64,000 nucleotides of DNA from Salvelinus alpinus (taxonomy: Eukaryota > Chordata > Actinopteri > Salmoniformes > Salmonidae). The notes beneath the pieces are model-generated. The model ran no database searches. It was not told the origin of the DNA and worked only from the letters and a program-made list of their open reading frames with translations. The stretch is taken from NCBI RefSeq assembly GCF_045679555.1, contig NC_092091.1:70670963-70734962 (forward strand), in the 5' to 3' direction. Shown piece by piece: positions 11,930 to 23,840 of this stretch (the first letter of the stretch is position 1; each line of letters begins with the position of its first letter). The position numbers and the translations under genes were made by a program.

Positions 11930-13487
11930 CAGCACCAGTCGAAAGTTTGGACACACCTACTCATTCAAGGGTTTTCCTTTATTTTTTTACTATTTTCTAC
12001 ATTGTAGAATAATAGTGACAACATCAAAACTATGAAATAACACATATGGAATCATGTAGTAACCAAAAAAAGTGTTAAACAAATCAAAATATGTTTTAGA
12101 TTATTCAGTGGCCATCTTTTTCCTTGATGACAGCTTTGCACATTTGAAATTCTCTCAACCAGCTTCATGGGGAATGCTTTTCCAACCGTGTTGAAGGAGT
12201 TCCCACATATGCTGAGCACACGTTTTTCCTTCACTCTGCAGTCCAACTCATCCCAAACCATCTCAATTGGGTTGAGGTTGGGTGATTGTGGAGGACAGGT
12301 CATCTGATGTAGCACTCCATCACTCTTTTTCTTGGTCAAATAGCCCTTACACAGCCTGGAGGTGTGTTGGGTCATTGTCCTGTTGAAAAACAAATGATAG
12401 TCCCACTAAGCGCAAACCAGATGGGATGGCGTATCGCTGCAGAATGCTGTGGTAGCCATGCTGGTTAAGTGTGCCTTAAATTCTAAATAAATCACTGACA
12501 GTGTCACCAACAAAGCACCCCCACACCATCACACCTCCTCCTCCATGCTTCACGGTGGGAACCACACATGCGGAGATCATCCGTTCTCGTACTCTGAGTC
12601 TCAAAGATGCAGCGGTTGGAACCAAAAACTAAAATTTGGACTCATCAGACCAAAAGGACAGATTTCCACCGGTCTAATGTCCATCGCTTGTGTCTCTTGG
12701 CCCAAGCAAGTCTCTTCTTCTCATTGGTGTCCTTTAGCAGTGTTATCTTTGCTGCAATTTGACCATGAAGGCCAGATTCATGCAGTCTCCTCTGAACAGT
12801 TGATGTTGAGATGTGTCTGTTACTTGAACTCTGTGAAGCATTTATTTGGGCTGCAATCTGAGGTTTAGTTAACTCTAATGAACTTCTCCTCTGTAGCAGA
12901 GGTAAATCTGGGTCTTCCTTTCCTGTGGCGGTTTTAAATGACAGCCAGTTTCATCATAGCGCTTGATGGCTTTTGCGACTGCACTTGAAGAAACTTTGAC
13001 ATTTTTCATATTGACTGACCTTCATGTCTTAAAGTAATGGACTGTCATTTACCTTTGCTTATTTTAGCGGTTCTTGCCATAATATGGACTTGGTCTTTTA
13101 CCAAATAGGGCTATCTTCTGTATACCATCCCTACCTTGTCACAACACAACTGATTGGCTCAATTAAGAAGGAAAGAAATTCCACAAATTAACTTTTAACA
13201 AGGCACACCTGTTAATTGAAATGCATTCCAGGTGACTACCTCATGAAGCTGGTTGAGAGAATGCCAAGAGTGTGCAAAGCTGTCATCAAGGCAAAGGGTG
13301 GCTACTTTGAAGAATCTCAAATATTCCTTATATTTTGATTTGTTTAACACTTTTTTGGTTACTACATGATTCCACGTGTTATTTCATAGTTTTGATGTGG
13401 TCACTATTATTCGACAAAGTAGAAAATAGTCATAATAAAGAAAAGCCCTTGAATGAGTAGGTGTGTCCAAACTTTTGACTGGTACTG
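11930..13487 (-). mobile_element. Tc1-like DNA transposon, copy 1 (about 1.56 kb)
   Basis: The element is flanked by TA on each side. Its long inverted termini share AAGTTTGGACACACCTACTC on the left and the complement on the right, with similarity extending about 170 bases inward. A minus-strand transposase remnant lies between them. Length matches intact salmonid Tc1 copies, but the coding part is broken. Confidence 0.95.
12052..12960 (-). pseudogene. Tc1-type transposase remnant in copy 1
   Basis: The minus strand shows the C-terminal hallmark SPNLNPIEMVWDELD (third catalytic Glu in the NPIE motif) near 12240-12290. Immediately upstream the second catalytic region is frame-damaged (reads as FFNRTMTQHTS). 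The N-terminal half is recognisable only as scattered similarity. It is not capable of encoding an active DD34E transposase. Confidence 0.85.
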
Positions 13488-14496
13488 TATTTGCTGGATG
13501 TAAACCATAGCTTGATGCTTTTATTGTCTGGTGGCTATAAGATGCAGAATGAGTTCAGACAGTGTCAATGATATTCATGACATATAATCAAGGAAGTAGA
13601 GACAGCAGGAAAAAGTACTTTTGTAAAGTCTAAATAAATGCAGATTTTCAGAATGAGACACTTTGGTTGGTATGTGTTTTTCAAGACGACACTGCTTTGC
13701 AAATAGGTTTGCAGGGAACTCGGCTGTTTCGCACAAATTGTTTATTTTGATCGTAGTCTAGAGGATAATCAGGAGCTCATCATCTCACTTCTCCAGACAC
13801 AGTGGGCCTCGATTGGCGCGACACGTAGGCGGACCGAAATTGGATCCTTGAAAGTGTGAATGTGAGCAATGAAATGATTTACTTTTCACTCAAAACATAT
13901 AATGTTGTCACAGACCGGCACAAAGTATTTTTTTCCATTAGTCCACTGTTGATACAGTCCCAAAATGTTTTACATGTCAGCAGTTTTCAAGGTTTTGGAG
14001 TTTCAAGAAGCAAAGTGTCACCGGCCACATCCTCATGATGATGCAAAATGCATGATTCATCTGAAATAAATACCAAAAGATAGTGTATTTCCCCTTTAAA
14101 TAAGAGAACTTTATCGATTGTCTGTTTCACGTACTACTACTGTACAATGCTATTGATGTTATGGAAATGTGTACAATGAGCACAAATTATACAAACAGAC
14201 TCAAAGCCTCTCTTATGTTCATTAGAATCCTCTGTTGGGTGAAGAATCGTCTGCTTTGAAAGCACAACAGACAGACAGAACGAATGAAAGAGATGAGGAA
14301 GCGGTCTCTTTTGGGTTAATGCCTCTGAGTCACTCACTCAGAGTCGCAGCGGGTGTCCAGACAACCTTGGAGAATTCTTAATCAAGCAAATAAATGGTTA
14401 TGTGAGCTAGGAATTATGGGTAGAGAGAGCCGGAGTGTGACCACAACAGAGAAGACCTATAGTTATGGAGCTGAGCCACCATGCATTATAAAAATA
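13488..14496. other. No gene recognised
   Basis: Unique AT-rich DNA between copy 1 of Tc1 and the 14.5 kb tandem duplication. Confidence 0.5.
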
Positions 14497-15415
14497 AGTT
14501 GAGTCACTGTGGTGGCACCACTGGTACCCCCATTAAAATAGGAGGTTGATTGTCATGATGAGAACAAGTGACAGGTCTTAAAAAGGGGGAGAAAGAGGTC
14601 TTGGCGTGAGCAAAGGGCAGCACCATTCGGTGTGACCTTCTGTAATGAGCAGAATGACAGCATTTATTCACACGTTCTGACACACAATTATAATTATCCC
14701 TGTAGAATCTGTGAGGGACATCGTTTTCTTTTAAAATTAAGTGATCTGCATTGCATTGCTTGTAGGCTCTGCATTAAAAAAAGAGAGTTGAGTCACTGTT
14801 TGTCCACCATTAACAGAGGGGCTTGATTGTCATGGTCAGAACAAGTGACAGGTCTTGGCATAAGGGGAGAGAGAGGTCTTGGCATAAGGGGAGAGAGAGC
14901 TCTTGGCATAAGGGGAGAGAGAGCTCTTGGCATAAGGGGAGAGAGAGCTCTTGGCATAAGGGGAGAGAGAGCTCTTGGCATAAGGGGAGAGAGAGGTCTT
15001 GGCATAAGGGGAGAGAGAGCTCTTGGCATAAGGGGAGAGAGAGATCTTGGCATAAGGGGAGAGAGAGGTCTTGGCATAAGGGGAGAGAGAGGTCTTGGCA
15101 TAAGGGGAGAGAGAGGTCTTGGCATAAGGGGAGAGAGAGGTCTTGGCATAAGGGGAGAGAGAGCTCTTGGTATGAGGAGAGAGGACTTGGTATGAGGAGA
15201 GAGGACTTGGTATGAGGAGAGAGGACTTGGTATGAGGAGAGAGGACTTGGTATGAGGAGAGAGGACTTGGTATGAGGAGAGGGCAGCACCTTTCTGCGTG
15301 ACCTAATGAGCAGAATAACAGCATTTATTCACACATTCTGACACACACTTATAATTATCTTCATGGAGTCTATGAGACATACTGTAGTTTTCTTTCAAAT
15401 GAAAGTGATCTACAA
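14497..15415. repeat. Tandem duplication containing an expanded minisatellite
   Basis: Copy A (about 14497-14785) and copy B (about 14786-15415) share the same landmarks in order. These are GTTGAGTCACTGT, TTGATTGTCATG, AGAACAAGTGACAGGTCTT, GGGCAGCACC, TAATGAGCAGAAT and CAGCATTTATTCACAC. Copy A has a single imperfect AGGTCTTGGCGTGAG unit between them. In copy B the same point has expanded to 13 copies of a 24-mer (14851-15162) and six of a 20-mer (15163-15281). Confidence 0.9.
14851..15281. repeat. 24-bp then 20-bp minisatellite
   Basis: The 24-mer is TCTTGGCATAAGGGGAGA plus GAGAGN, with the sixth position varying G, C or A. The 20-mer is GGACTTGGTATGAGGAGAGA. All three frames stay open on both strands because 24 is a multiple of three, so the long ORFs here are not genes. 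Confidence 0.97.
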
Positions 15416-17574
15416 CTAAACTGCTTCTGGCATAAGGCTTATGATGCTCCAGCTTACAGATGCCACTTCTAAATCACAACAAAAAGGACTGAGGCATAAC
15501 CTGTAACCACTTTAGGGTGCTGACTATTTAGTGAAATAGTTCTCTTTCAACATTTCTCTCTTACAAATGCCGTTTCTATGATCACTTTAAAGACATTAGG
15601 CAAAACCACTCTTATTGCTTGTTTCAGCTGGCTTACTTTTTAGGGGAGAGTGTCTCCGTATACCCCAAAGCTCACATTCTCAACATGCGACAATTGGAAG
15701 TAATTAGTTAATCATGAGTCTAGACTAGTGAGAAAAGAGTAACCTAAACTCTCTGAAAGCTTAGGGGAGCTCCAGGCAGTTTCCCCCTCCATCACTGCGA
15801 AGAACAAGTGCTTATTGAGCAAAACAAAACTGGGAATCGGAAAGAGGATGAATATTCATGATATGACATTCGCGGGGAGCAGACGATTATTCCAAACGCA
15901 CACAACCCGTGGTGCTGCATTCAAGTGTAGTCGTCGACTCAAACCTCAACCCGTGGTGCTGCATTCAAGTGTAGTCGTCGACTCAAACCTCAAACAGTTT
16001 CAACAAACAGTGAAATTCGGTTGAAATACCCCTGAAATCCACCTCAAGGGAACCGGTTGTGTTTGAACTGCAATCACAGAAATAAAATGCCAATTATCCA
16101 CCTAATTGGGCGGAACAACCCTTGAAGCCTCTTGTTGCTAGGTCTAGTTGTATTGGGATCTTTAAATAGCCCATTTAAAGGCTTATCATCAGTTTAATTC
16201 ATTGAATATGGGTAAGAAAATTGACCTTTTCCCATTTTCCCCTGAAACCTGGATTGGCAGGAGATGCCTGGGGACGAGCACCTTTCGACAAGTATCTGCC
16301 ACGTAGGCAGACAGTTCCTCCTCTACCTCCCTCTCTCCCTGTTCCCTTGTCACTCACATCCAGAAAGAACCACCACATCCCATCCACCGCACACCCAGAC
16401 AGACAGAAATATAAATGAGCGCACACCACACACACACACTGATGCACACACACACACTCAACACACTCACACAAGGGTAGATAGAATAATATACATGCGT
16501 GCAGGCCTACACACCTTCTGACAGGGGAGTCATTCTACGTTCCCAACAACACGTCTCCCAGTGAGACAGACTTCACCCCAGGGCCCTCAGACGGACAGCT
16601 CTCTGACAAGTGATGATCAGACAGACTCCTCTACTCTCAGGCTGGCTGAGCCTTAGACCAACTGTATAACAGCATAATGTACAGAAGAGTGTGTGTGTGT
16701 GTGTGTGTGTGTGACTACTCATCGCAAAGATTGGCTGAGAATTGTACATTTCTATCTTATTAATGTGCATTGGGAAAGTTTTAATGGTGGTGGAAAATGT
16801 CTGTGAAAACAAGCGATAATGCAGTATATCCAGAAGGGATATAATCTACACACAGTCTGTTGGTGATTGCTGCTAACATCTCCGTCAAACTGACAGCATC
16901 TCAGCCCATTCTAAATATGGACTTTTCAAAGAGACGTATTCATTCTATATCAACTGTCAGACAGTCTTCCTTCAGAGAATTCCCATATGTGACTACCTAG
17001 ACAGCACTAACTCCTACCGGTTTATGCTGTATAGGTTTTATGATCAAAACAGAGATGAATATGATATTGATATTGCCTTGGAATATCCATAACAAGCATC
17101 CAACCGCAGCAGCAATCAAGAGTTCATTTCTGTCCGGTCTATACCAATACATTGCCTTTGATGTGTCTTCCTGCAACACACATAACAGGAGGTCCTAATA
17201 GCCATACCGTATGACTAGCTTGGTAGCTCACATCATAAGTGTATCAGGTGTGCATCCCAGATGTGAAAATACTCATCGGGTCCTTCACATATTCTCTCAG
17301 CATGTATTGGACTAGATGTGAAAGCGTGGGCTAAGACAAGTCTACTGTTCTGGAGCTCAAATGACAAAACAGAGGATGTTTTTCTTTGCGTGGGTGGAAG
17401 GAAACTTTGCTGAGGGGAAACATTTTGGTGGAAAATTGAGTCAAATACTATCCCATGTCAGGTCCAGCTGTTAGAGACTTGGGACTGTTTATATATAACC
17501 GATGGGCTAAAAACTGTAGCGATCAGCTCAAGAGTGGTAGTGTTAGGGTCAATCCACATTGGAGTCCATTTTGG
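15416..17574. other. No gene recognised; exact 44-bp duplication and CA/GT repeats
   Basis: At about 15905-15992 a 44-base unit beginning ACCCGTGGTGCTGCATTC occurs twice in tandem with no visible difference. CA and GT microsatellites lie near 16430-16470 and 16690-16712. Nothing else recognisable. Confidence 0.6.
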
Positions 17575-17675
17575 GTAGTGTGTAGAGGTAGACCGATTAT
17601 GATTTTTCAACGCTGATACCGATTATTGGAGGACCAAAAAAAGCCGATACCGAATAAAATCGGCCGATTTATGTA

Positions 17676-19070
17676 TATAAACTCGGCAAAAAAAGAAACG
17701 TCCCTTCTTCAGGAACCGGTCTTTCAAAGATAATTCGTAGAAATCCAAATAACTTCAAAGATATTCAATGTAAAGTGTTTAAATACCGTTTCCCATGCTT
17801 GTTCAATGACCCATAAACAATTAATGAACATGCACCTGTGGAACAGTCATTAAGACACTAACAGCTTACAGACAGTAGGCAATTAAGGTCACAGTTAGGA
17901 AAACTTAGAACACTAAAGAGGCCTTTCTACTGACTCTGAAAAAAACCAAAAGAAAAATGCCCAGGGTCCCTGCTCATCTGCGTGAATGTGCCTTAGGCAT
18001 GCTGCAAGGAGGCATGAGGACTGCAGATGTGGCCAGGGCAATAAATTGCAATTTCCGTACTGTGAGACGCCCAAGACAGCGCTACAGGGAGACAGGATGG
18101 ACAGCTGATCGTCCTCACAGTGGCAGACCACGTGTAACACCTGCACAGGATCGGTACATCCGAAATTCACACCTGCGGGACAGGTACAGGATGGCAACAA
18201 CAACTGCCTGAGTTACACCAGAAACGCACAATCCTTCCATCAGTGCTCAGACTGAGGGCTTGTAAGCCTGTTGTAAGGCAGGTCCTCACCAGACAACACC
18301 GGCAACAACGTCGCTGGACCAGACAGGACTGGAAAAAAGTGCTCTTCACTGACGAGTCACCAGGGCTGATGGTCGGATTTGCGTTTATCGTCGAAGGAAT
18401 GAGCATTACTCATGAAGGGTAGGTGAAGGGTCCGTCATGGTCTGGGGCGGTGTGTCACAGCATCGTTGGACTGAGCTTGTTGTCATTGCAGGCAATCTCA
18501 ACACTGTGCATTACAGGGAAGACATCCTCCTCCCTCATGTGGTACCCTTCCTGCAGGCTCATCCTGACACTCCATCATGACAACGCCACCAGCCCTACTG
18601 CTCGTTCTGTGCGTGATTTCCTGCAAGACATGAACGTCAGTGTTCTGTCATGGCCAGCGAAGAGTCCAGATCTCAATCCCATTGAGAACGTCTGGGACCT
18701 GTTGGATTGGAGGGTGAGGGCTAGGGCCATTCCCCCCAGAAAGGTCCGGAAACTTGCAGGTGCCTTGGTGGAAGAGTGGGGTAAAATCTCACAGCAAGAA
18801 CTGGCAAATATGGTACAGTCCATGAGGAGGAGATGCACTGCAGTACTTAATGCAGCTGGTGGCCACACCAGATACTGACAGTTACTTTTGATTTTGACCC
18901 TCCCCCTTTATTCACGGACACATTATTAGATTTATGTTAGTCACATGTCTGTGGAACTTGTTCAGTTTATGTCTCAGTTATTAAATCTTATGTTCAAATA
19001 TTTACATGTTAAGTTTGCTGAAAATAAATGCAGTTGACGGTGAGAGCATGTTCTTTTTTTGCTGAGTTTA
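17676..19070 (+). mobile_element. Tc1-like transposon, copy 2, nested in the hAT-like element
   Basis: The termini ATAAACTCGGCAAAAAAAG (left) and the inverted CTTTTTTTGCTGAGTTTAT (right) bound 1.4 kb, the usual length. It carries a plus-strand transposase pseudogene and lies just inside the left end of the hAT-like element. It must therefore be younger than the element it interrupts. Confidence 0.92.
17957..18878 (+). pseudogene. Tc1-type transposase pseudogene in copy 2
   Basis: The N-terminal helix-turn-helix half (17957-18211) starts MPRVPAHLRECALGML and contains GRPRVTPAQDRYI, then meets an early stop. VLFTDES (first catalytic Asp) lies near 18340-18360. HHDNATSP (second Asp) and LNPIENVWDLLD (Glu) lie in a different frame within 18423-18878. 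The DD34E residues are thus present but split by at least one frameshift and a stop. Confidence 0.92.
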
Positions 19071-20170
19071 TTTGTAATAATGACAATTGCAACAATACTG
19101 AATGAACAATGAACACTTATTTTAACTTAATATAATACATAAATAAAATCAATTTAGTCTCAAATAGATAATGAAACGTGTTCAATTTGGTTTAAATAAT
19201 GCAAAAACATAGTGTTGGAAAAGAAAGTAAAAGTGCAATATGTGCCATGTAAAAAAGCTAACGTTGAAGTTCCTTGCTCAGAACATGAGAAAGCTGGTGG
19301 TTCCATTTAACATGAGTCTTCAATATTCCCAGTTAAGAAGTTTTAGGTTGTAGTTATTATAGGAATTATGACGTGTCAACTATTTCTCTCTATACCATTT
19401 GTATTTCATATACCTTTGACTATTGGATGTTCTTATAGGCACTATAGTATTGCCAGCCTAATCTCGGGAGTTGATAGGCTTGAAGTCATAAACAGCACTG
19501 TGCTTCAAGCATTGCTAAGAACTGCTCGCAAATGCAGTAAAGTGCTGTTTGAATGAACGCTTACGAGCCTGCTGCTGCCTACCACCGCTCAGTCAGACTG
19601 CTCTATCAAATCATAGACTTAATAATAATAAACACACAGAAATACGAGCCTTTGGTCATCAATATGGTCAAATCCGGAAACTATCATTTCGAAAACAAAA
19701 CTTTTATTCTTTCAGTGAAATATGGAACCGTTCCGCATTTTATCGAATGGGTGGCAACCCTAAGTCACAACCTTCAACATCATGTCATAATTATGTACAA
19801 TTCTGGCAAATTAATTACGGTCTTTGTTAGGAAGAAATGGTCTTCACACAGTTCGCAATGAGACAGCCGCCCCAAACTGCTGCATATACCCTGACTCTGC
19901 TTGCACTGAACGCAAGAGAAGTGACACAATTTCCCTAGTTAATATTGCCTGCTAATATGCAGATTTAAAAAATATATACTTCTGTGTATTGAAAGAAGGC
20001 ATTGATGTTCATGGCTAGGTACATTTGTGCAACGATTGTGCTTTTTTCGCAAATGTGCTTTTGGTTAAATCATCACCCATTTGGCAGAATTGAAGTGGGC
20101 TGTGATTCGATGGCAAATTAACAGGCAGCGCTTTGATTATATGCAACGCAGGACAACGCAAGACAAGCTA

Positions 20171-20352
20171 GTGTCTCTATGTAGCCTCGCTACTGTATAT
20201 AGCCTGTCTTTTTACTGTTGTTTTATTTCTTTACTTACCTATTGTTCACCTAACACCTTTTTTGCACTATTGGTTAGAGCCTGTAAGTAAGCATTTCACT
20301 GTAAGGTGAAATGTATTTGGCGCACGTGACAAATAAACTTTGATTTGATTTA
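20171..20352 (+). mobile_element. LINE 3' tail (L2-type)
   Basis: The segment includes GTAAGCATTTCACTGTAAGG and GGCGCACGTGACAAATAAAC and ends in TTTGATTTGATTT. The 23.8 kb LINE ends in the same kind of tail. It is 5'-truncated and lies inside the hAT-like element. Confidence 0.85.
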
Positions 20353-20796
20353 GTTAACCTAGTAATATCATCAACCATGTGTAGTTAACTAGTGATTGTG
20401 AAGATTGATTGTTTATGAGATAAGTTTAATGCTAGCTAGCACCTTACCTTGGCTCCTTGCAGCCACCAGGTCCTTTTGATGCTGCACTCGTGTAACAGGT
20501 GGTCAGCCTGCCACGCAGTCTCCTCGTGGATTGCAATGTAATCGGCATCAAAAAAGGACGATTACCGATTGTTATGAAAACTTGAAATCGGCCATGCCGA
20601 TTAATCGGTCGACCTCTAGTAGTGTCACCTCATTTTAACATTCTGTCATAAAGAGCACATGTTAAACTTAATAAAAAAACATGTTCTCTCATTTCAAGAG
20701 GTTCAATTAAATAAAGTGGTTATATTTGGTGCCTATTAGGTTCCAAATAAAGTAACAGGGAATAGTTGTATTTAAAAAAATGACATTTTTTGCACC

Positions 20797-21412
20797 TCCT
20801 GAGTGACGCAGCGGCGTCACTACAGACCCGAGTTCAATGTGTCACAAACGGCTATGACCGGGAGTCACATAGGGCGGCGCACAATTGGCCCAGCATCGTT
20901 TGGCCGGGGGGGCTTTAATTGGCTCAGCGCGCTCTAGGGACTCATTGTGGCAGGCCGGGCGGCTTTTTATTTCACCTTTATTTAACCACATAGGCTAGTT
21001 GAGAACAAGTTCTCATTTACAACTGCGACCTGGCCCAGATAAAGCAAAGCAGTGCGACACATACAACAACAAAGAGTTACACATGGAATAAACAAACATA
21101 CAGTCAATAACACAATAGAAAAATCTATATACAGTGTGTGCAAATGAGGTAAGATAAGGGAGGTAAGGCAATAAATAGGCCATAGTGGCGAAATAATTAC
21201 AATATGGCAATTAAACACTGGAGTGATAGATGTGCAGAAGATGAATGTGCAAGTAGAGATACTGGTGTGCAAAGGAGCATATTTTTTTAATTATTATAAT
21301 AAATAACAGTATGGGGATGAGGTAGTTGGATGGGCTAGTTACAGGTGCAGTGATCTGCGAGCTGCTCTGACAGCTGGTGCTTAAAGTTAGAGGGGGAGAT
21401 ATGAGTCTACAG
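20797..21412 (+). mobile_element. Partial SINE joined to a common salmonid dispersed repeat
   Basis: 20797-20960 resembles the body of the SINE at 59.6 kb (GGGCGGCGCACAATTGGCCC), with a diverged head. From about 20960 the sequence changes to a separate dispersed repeat with landmarks TTTATTTCACCTTTATTTAA, TAGGCTAGTTGAGAACAAG and GTATGGGGATGAGGTAG. It has no coding capacity. Confidence 0.75.
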
Positions 21413-21659
21413 CTTCAGTGAACATGAACCAAACAAGGCAACAGTAAACATGTCATCCCCAACGAATGATGCAGCTGTGGGGGACAATAATAATCTTCAG
21501 AAATGACTGTCAAAGCAAGAAAATAACTAGAGCTTTACAGTGATGGTGAAAACTTGGGAGACATTTTGTGGTTAAGTGGGTTCAGATCTTCCTTCAAGTC
21601 ACAGTGTGCGCACAGAGGGACGTTCGTGCTGTTGTCAAAGCAACCGCACCACATTTAAC

Positions 21660-22265
21660 ATCGGTACTTCACCAACACCTTCACTAAGCCAAACCCCCGC
21701 CCCGACAACACCTTGGCCTCCACCAACACCTTCACTAAGCCAAACCCCCCCGCCCCGACAACACCTTGGCCTCCACCAACACCTTCACTAAGCCAAACCC
21801 CCCGCCCCGACAACACCTTGGCCTCCACCAACACCTTCACTAAGCCAAACCCCCCGCCCCGATAACACCTTGGCCTCCACCAACACCTTCACTAAGCCTA
21901 CACCCCCACCCACACCCGACAACACCTTGGCCTCCACTTACACCTTCACTAAGCCTACACCCCCGCCCCGACAACACCTTGGCCTCCACTTACACTAAGC
22001 CAAAACCCCCGCCCCGACAACACCTTGGCCTCCACTAACACCTTCACTAAGCCTACACCCCCGCCCCGACAACACCTTGGCCTCCACTTACACCTTCACT
22101 AAGCCTACACCCCCGCAACACCTTGGCCTCCACTTACACCTTCACTAAGCCTACATCCCCGCAACACCTTGGCCTCCACTTACACCTTCACTAAGCCTAC
22201 ACCCCCGCCCCGACAACACCTTGGCCTTCACTTACACCTTCACTAAGCCTACACCCCCACCCCGA
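21660..22265. repeat. ~52-bp minisatellite, about 11 copies
   Basis: The unit includes CCCCGACAACACCTTGGCC and CTTCACTAAGCC, with CCAAAC/CTACAC variants. Some units have lost the GCCCCGAC part or the CCTTCA part. No gene. Confidence 0.93.
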
Positions 22266-22410
22266 CAAGGCTTCAGCAACAATGATCCTAACATGAACTC
22301 CTTGTACCAAAACAAGAGCTTGTAATGAGAATAATGTTATAGGCATGACAGCTATGTGCCTCTCTCTCTCCCTCCATCCATCCATCTCTCTCCCTCCCCT
22401 GCCTCCTCCT

Positions 22411-22620
22411 CCGTTCCTCCACGCGTGGCTGCGGGCACGGCACCTCCTCCACGCGTGGCTGCGGGCACGGCACCTCCTCCACGCGTGGCTGCGGGCACGG
22501 CACCTCCTCCACGCGTGGCTGCGGGCACGGCACCTCCTCCACGCGTGGCTGCGGGCACGGCACCTCCTCCACGCGTGGCTGCGGGCACGGCACCTCCTCC
22601 ACGCGTGGCTGCGGGCACGG
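22411..22620. repeat. 30-bp minisatellite, seven near-identical copies
   Basis: Six copies of the 30-mer containing CTCCACGCGTGGCTGCGGG are identical, and the first differs only at its start. Each unit holds an ACGCGT palindrome. The array is flanked by short TTCCTCC direct repeats and abuts the LINE start. Because 30 is divisible by three, open frames run through it on both strands; these are artefacts. Confidence 0.97.
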
Positions 22621-22635
22621 CACCTCCTCTGTTCC

Positions 22636-23840
22636 TCCGGCCCAGACGGCATCCCTAGCCGCGTCCTCAGAGCATGCGCAGACCAGCTGGCTGGAATGTT
22701 TACGGACATATTCAATCTCTCCCTATCCCAGTCTGCTGTCCCCACTTGCATCAAGATGTCCACCATTGTTCCTGTACCCAGGAAAGTGAAGGTAACTGAA
22801 CTAAATGACTATCGACCTGTAGCACTCACTTCTGTCATCATGAAGTGCTTTGGGAGGCTAGTTAAGGATCATATCACCTCTACCTTACCTGACACCCTAG
22901 ACCCACTTCAATTTGCTTAACACCCCAGTAGATCCATATCTGGACATGAGGAATACCCATGTAAGAATGCTGTTCATTGACTATAGCTCAGCCTTCAACA
23001 CCCTCCAAGCTCATCATTAAGCTCGGGGCCCTGGGGTCTGAACCCCACTCTGTGCAACTGGGTCCTGGACTTCCTGATGGGCCGCCCCCAGGTAGTGAAG
23101 GCGCAACAGCGCCTCTTCAACCTCAGGAGGCTGAAGAAATTTGTCTTGGCCCCTAAGACCCTCACAAACTTTTACAGATACACAATTGAGAGCATCCTGT
23201 CGGTCTGTAACACCGCCTGGTACGGCAACTGCACCACCCGCAACCGCAGGGCTCTCCAGAGGGTGGTTCGGTCTGCCCAACGCATCACCGGGGGCACACT
23301 GCCCGACCTCCAGGACACCTACAGCACCTGATGTCACAGGAAAGCCAAAAAGATCATCAAGGACATCAACCCCCCGAGCCACTGCCTGTTCACCCCTCTA
23401 TCATCCAGAAGGTGAGGTCAGTGCAGGTGCATCAAAGCTGGGACCGAGAGACTGAAAAACGGCTCAAGGCCATCAGACTTAAATAGCCATCACTAGCCGG
23501 ATACCACCCGGTTACTCACCTTGCACCTTAGGGGAAGCTGCCCTATATACATAGACATGGAATCACTGGCCACTTTAATAATGTTTAACAATATATAGCC
23601 AATATACCGTAGTATATTGTTCATATACCACACCCCCTCGGGCCTTATTGCTTAATTCTAGTCTATGCCACACCAACATTGCTCATCCTAATATTTATAT
23701 ATTTCTTAAATCCATATTTTACTTTTAGTTGTGTGTGTATTGTTAGATACTACTGCACTGTTGGAGCTAGGAACACAAGCATTTCGCTACACCCGACATC
23801 TGCTAAATATGTGTATGTGACCAATAACATTTGATTTGAT
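22636..23840 (+). mobile_element. 5'-truncated L2-type LINE with a dead reverse transcriptase
   Basis: Plus-strand reading shows RT motifs [19 protein letters not shown] and [19 protein letters not shown], then a stop. LFIDYSSAFNT (palm Asp motif) lies at about 22965-23000 in a shifted frame. From GRPQVVK (about 23080) the sequence jumps to the post-RT region AQQRLFNLRRLKKFVL and AWYGNCTTRNRRALQRVVRS. The F/YADD catalytic stretch is deleted. The 3' end is ACATTTGATTTGAT. It is not able to retrotranspose by itself. Confidence 0.92.

Larger units (their letters stand above)
17583..20618. mobile_element. hAT-like transposon carrying nested insertions
   Basis: The left end TAGAGGTAGACCGATTA is inverted at the right end as TAATCGGTCGACCTCTA. 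Flanking octamers GTAGTGTG (17575-17582) and GTAGTGTC (20619-20626) match at seven of eight bases, the 8-bp target duplication expected of hAT elements. No hAT transposase frame was seen. A Tc1 copy and a LINE tail sit inside. Confidence 0.8.

Noticed and set aside
14851..15281. Possible CRISPR-like direct repeats
   Set aside because: Units are contiguous with no unique spacers, and the genome is vertebrate.
14793..15324. Several 118-162 codon repeat proteins on both strands
   Set aside because: The 24-bp unit is a multiple of three, so frames stay open; no start context or homology.
22197..22766. 189-codon minus-strand frame with [10 protein letters not shown] repeats
   Set aside because: It is antisense to the 30-bp minisatellite and to the LINE.
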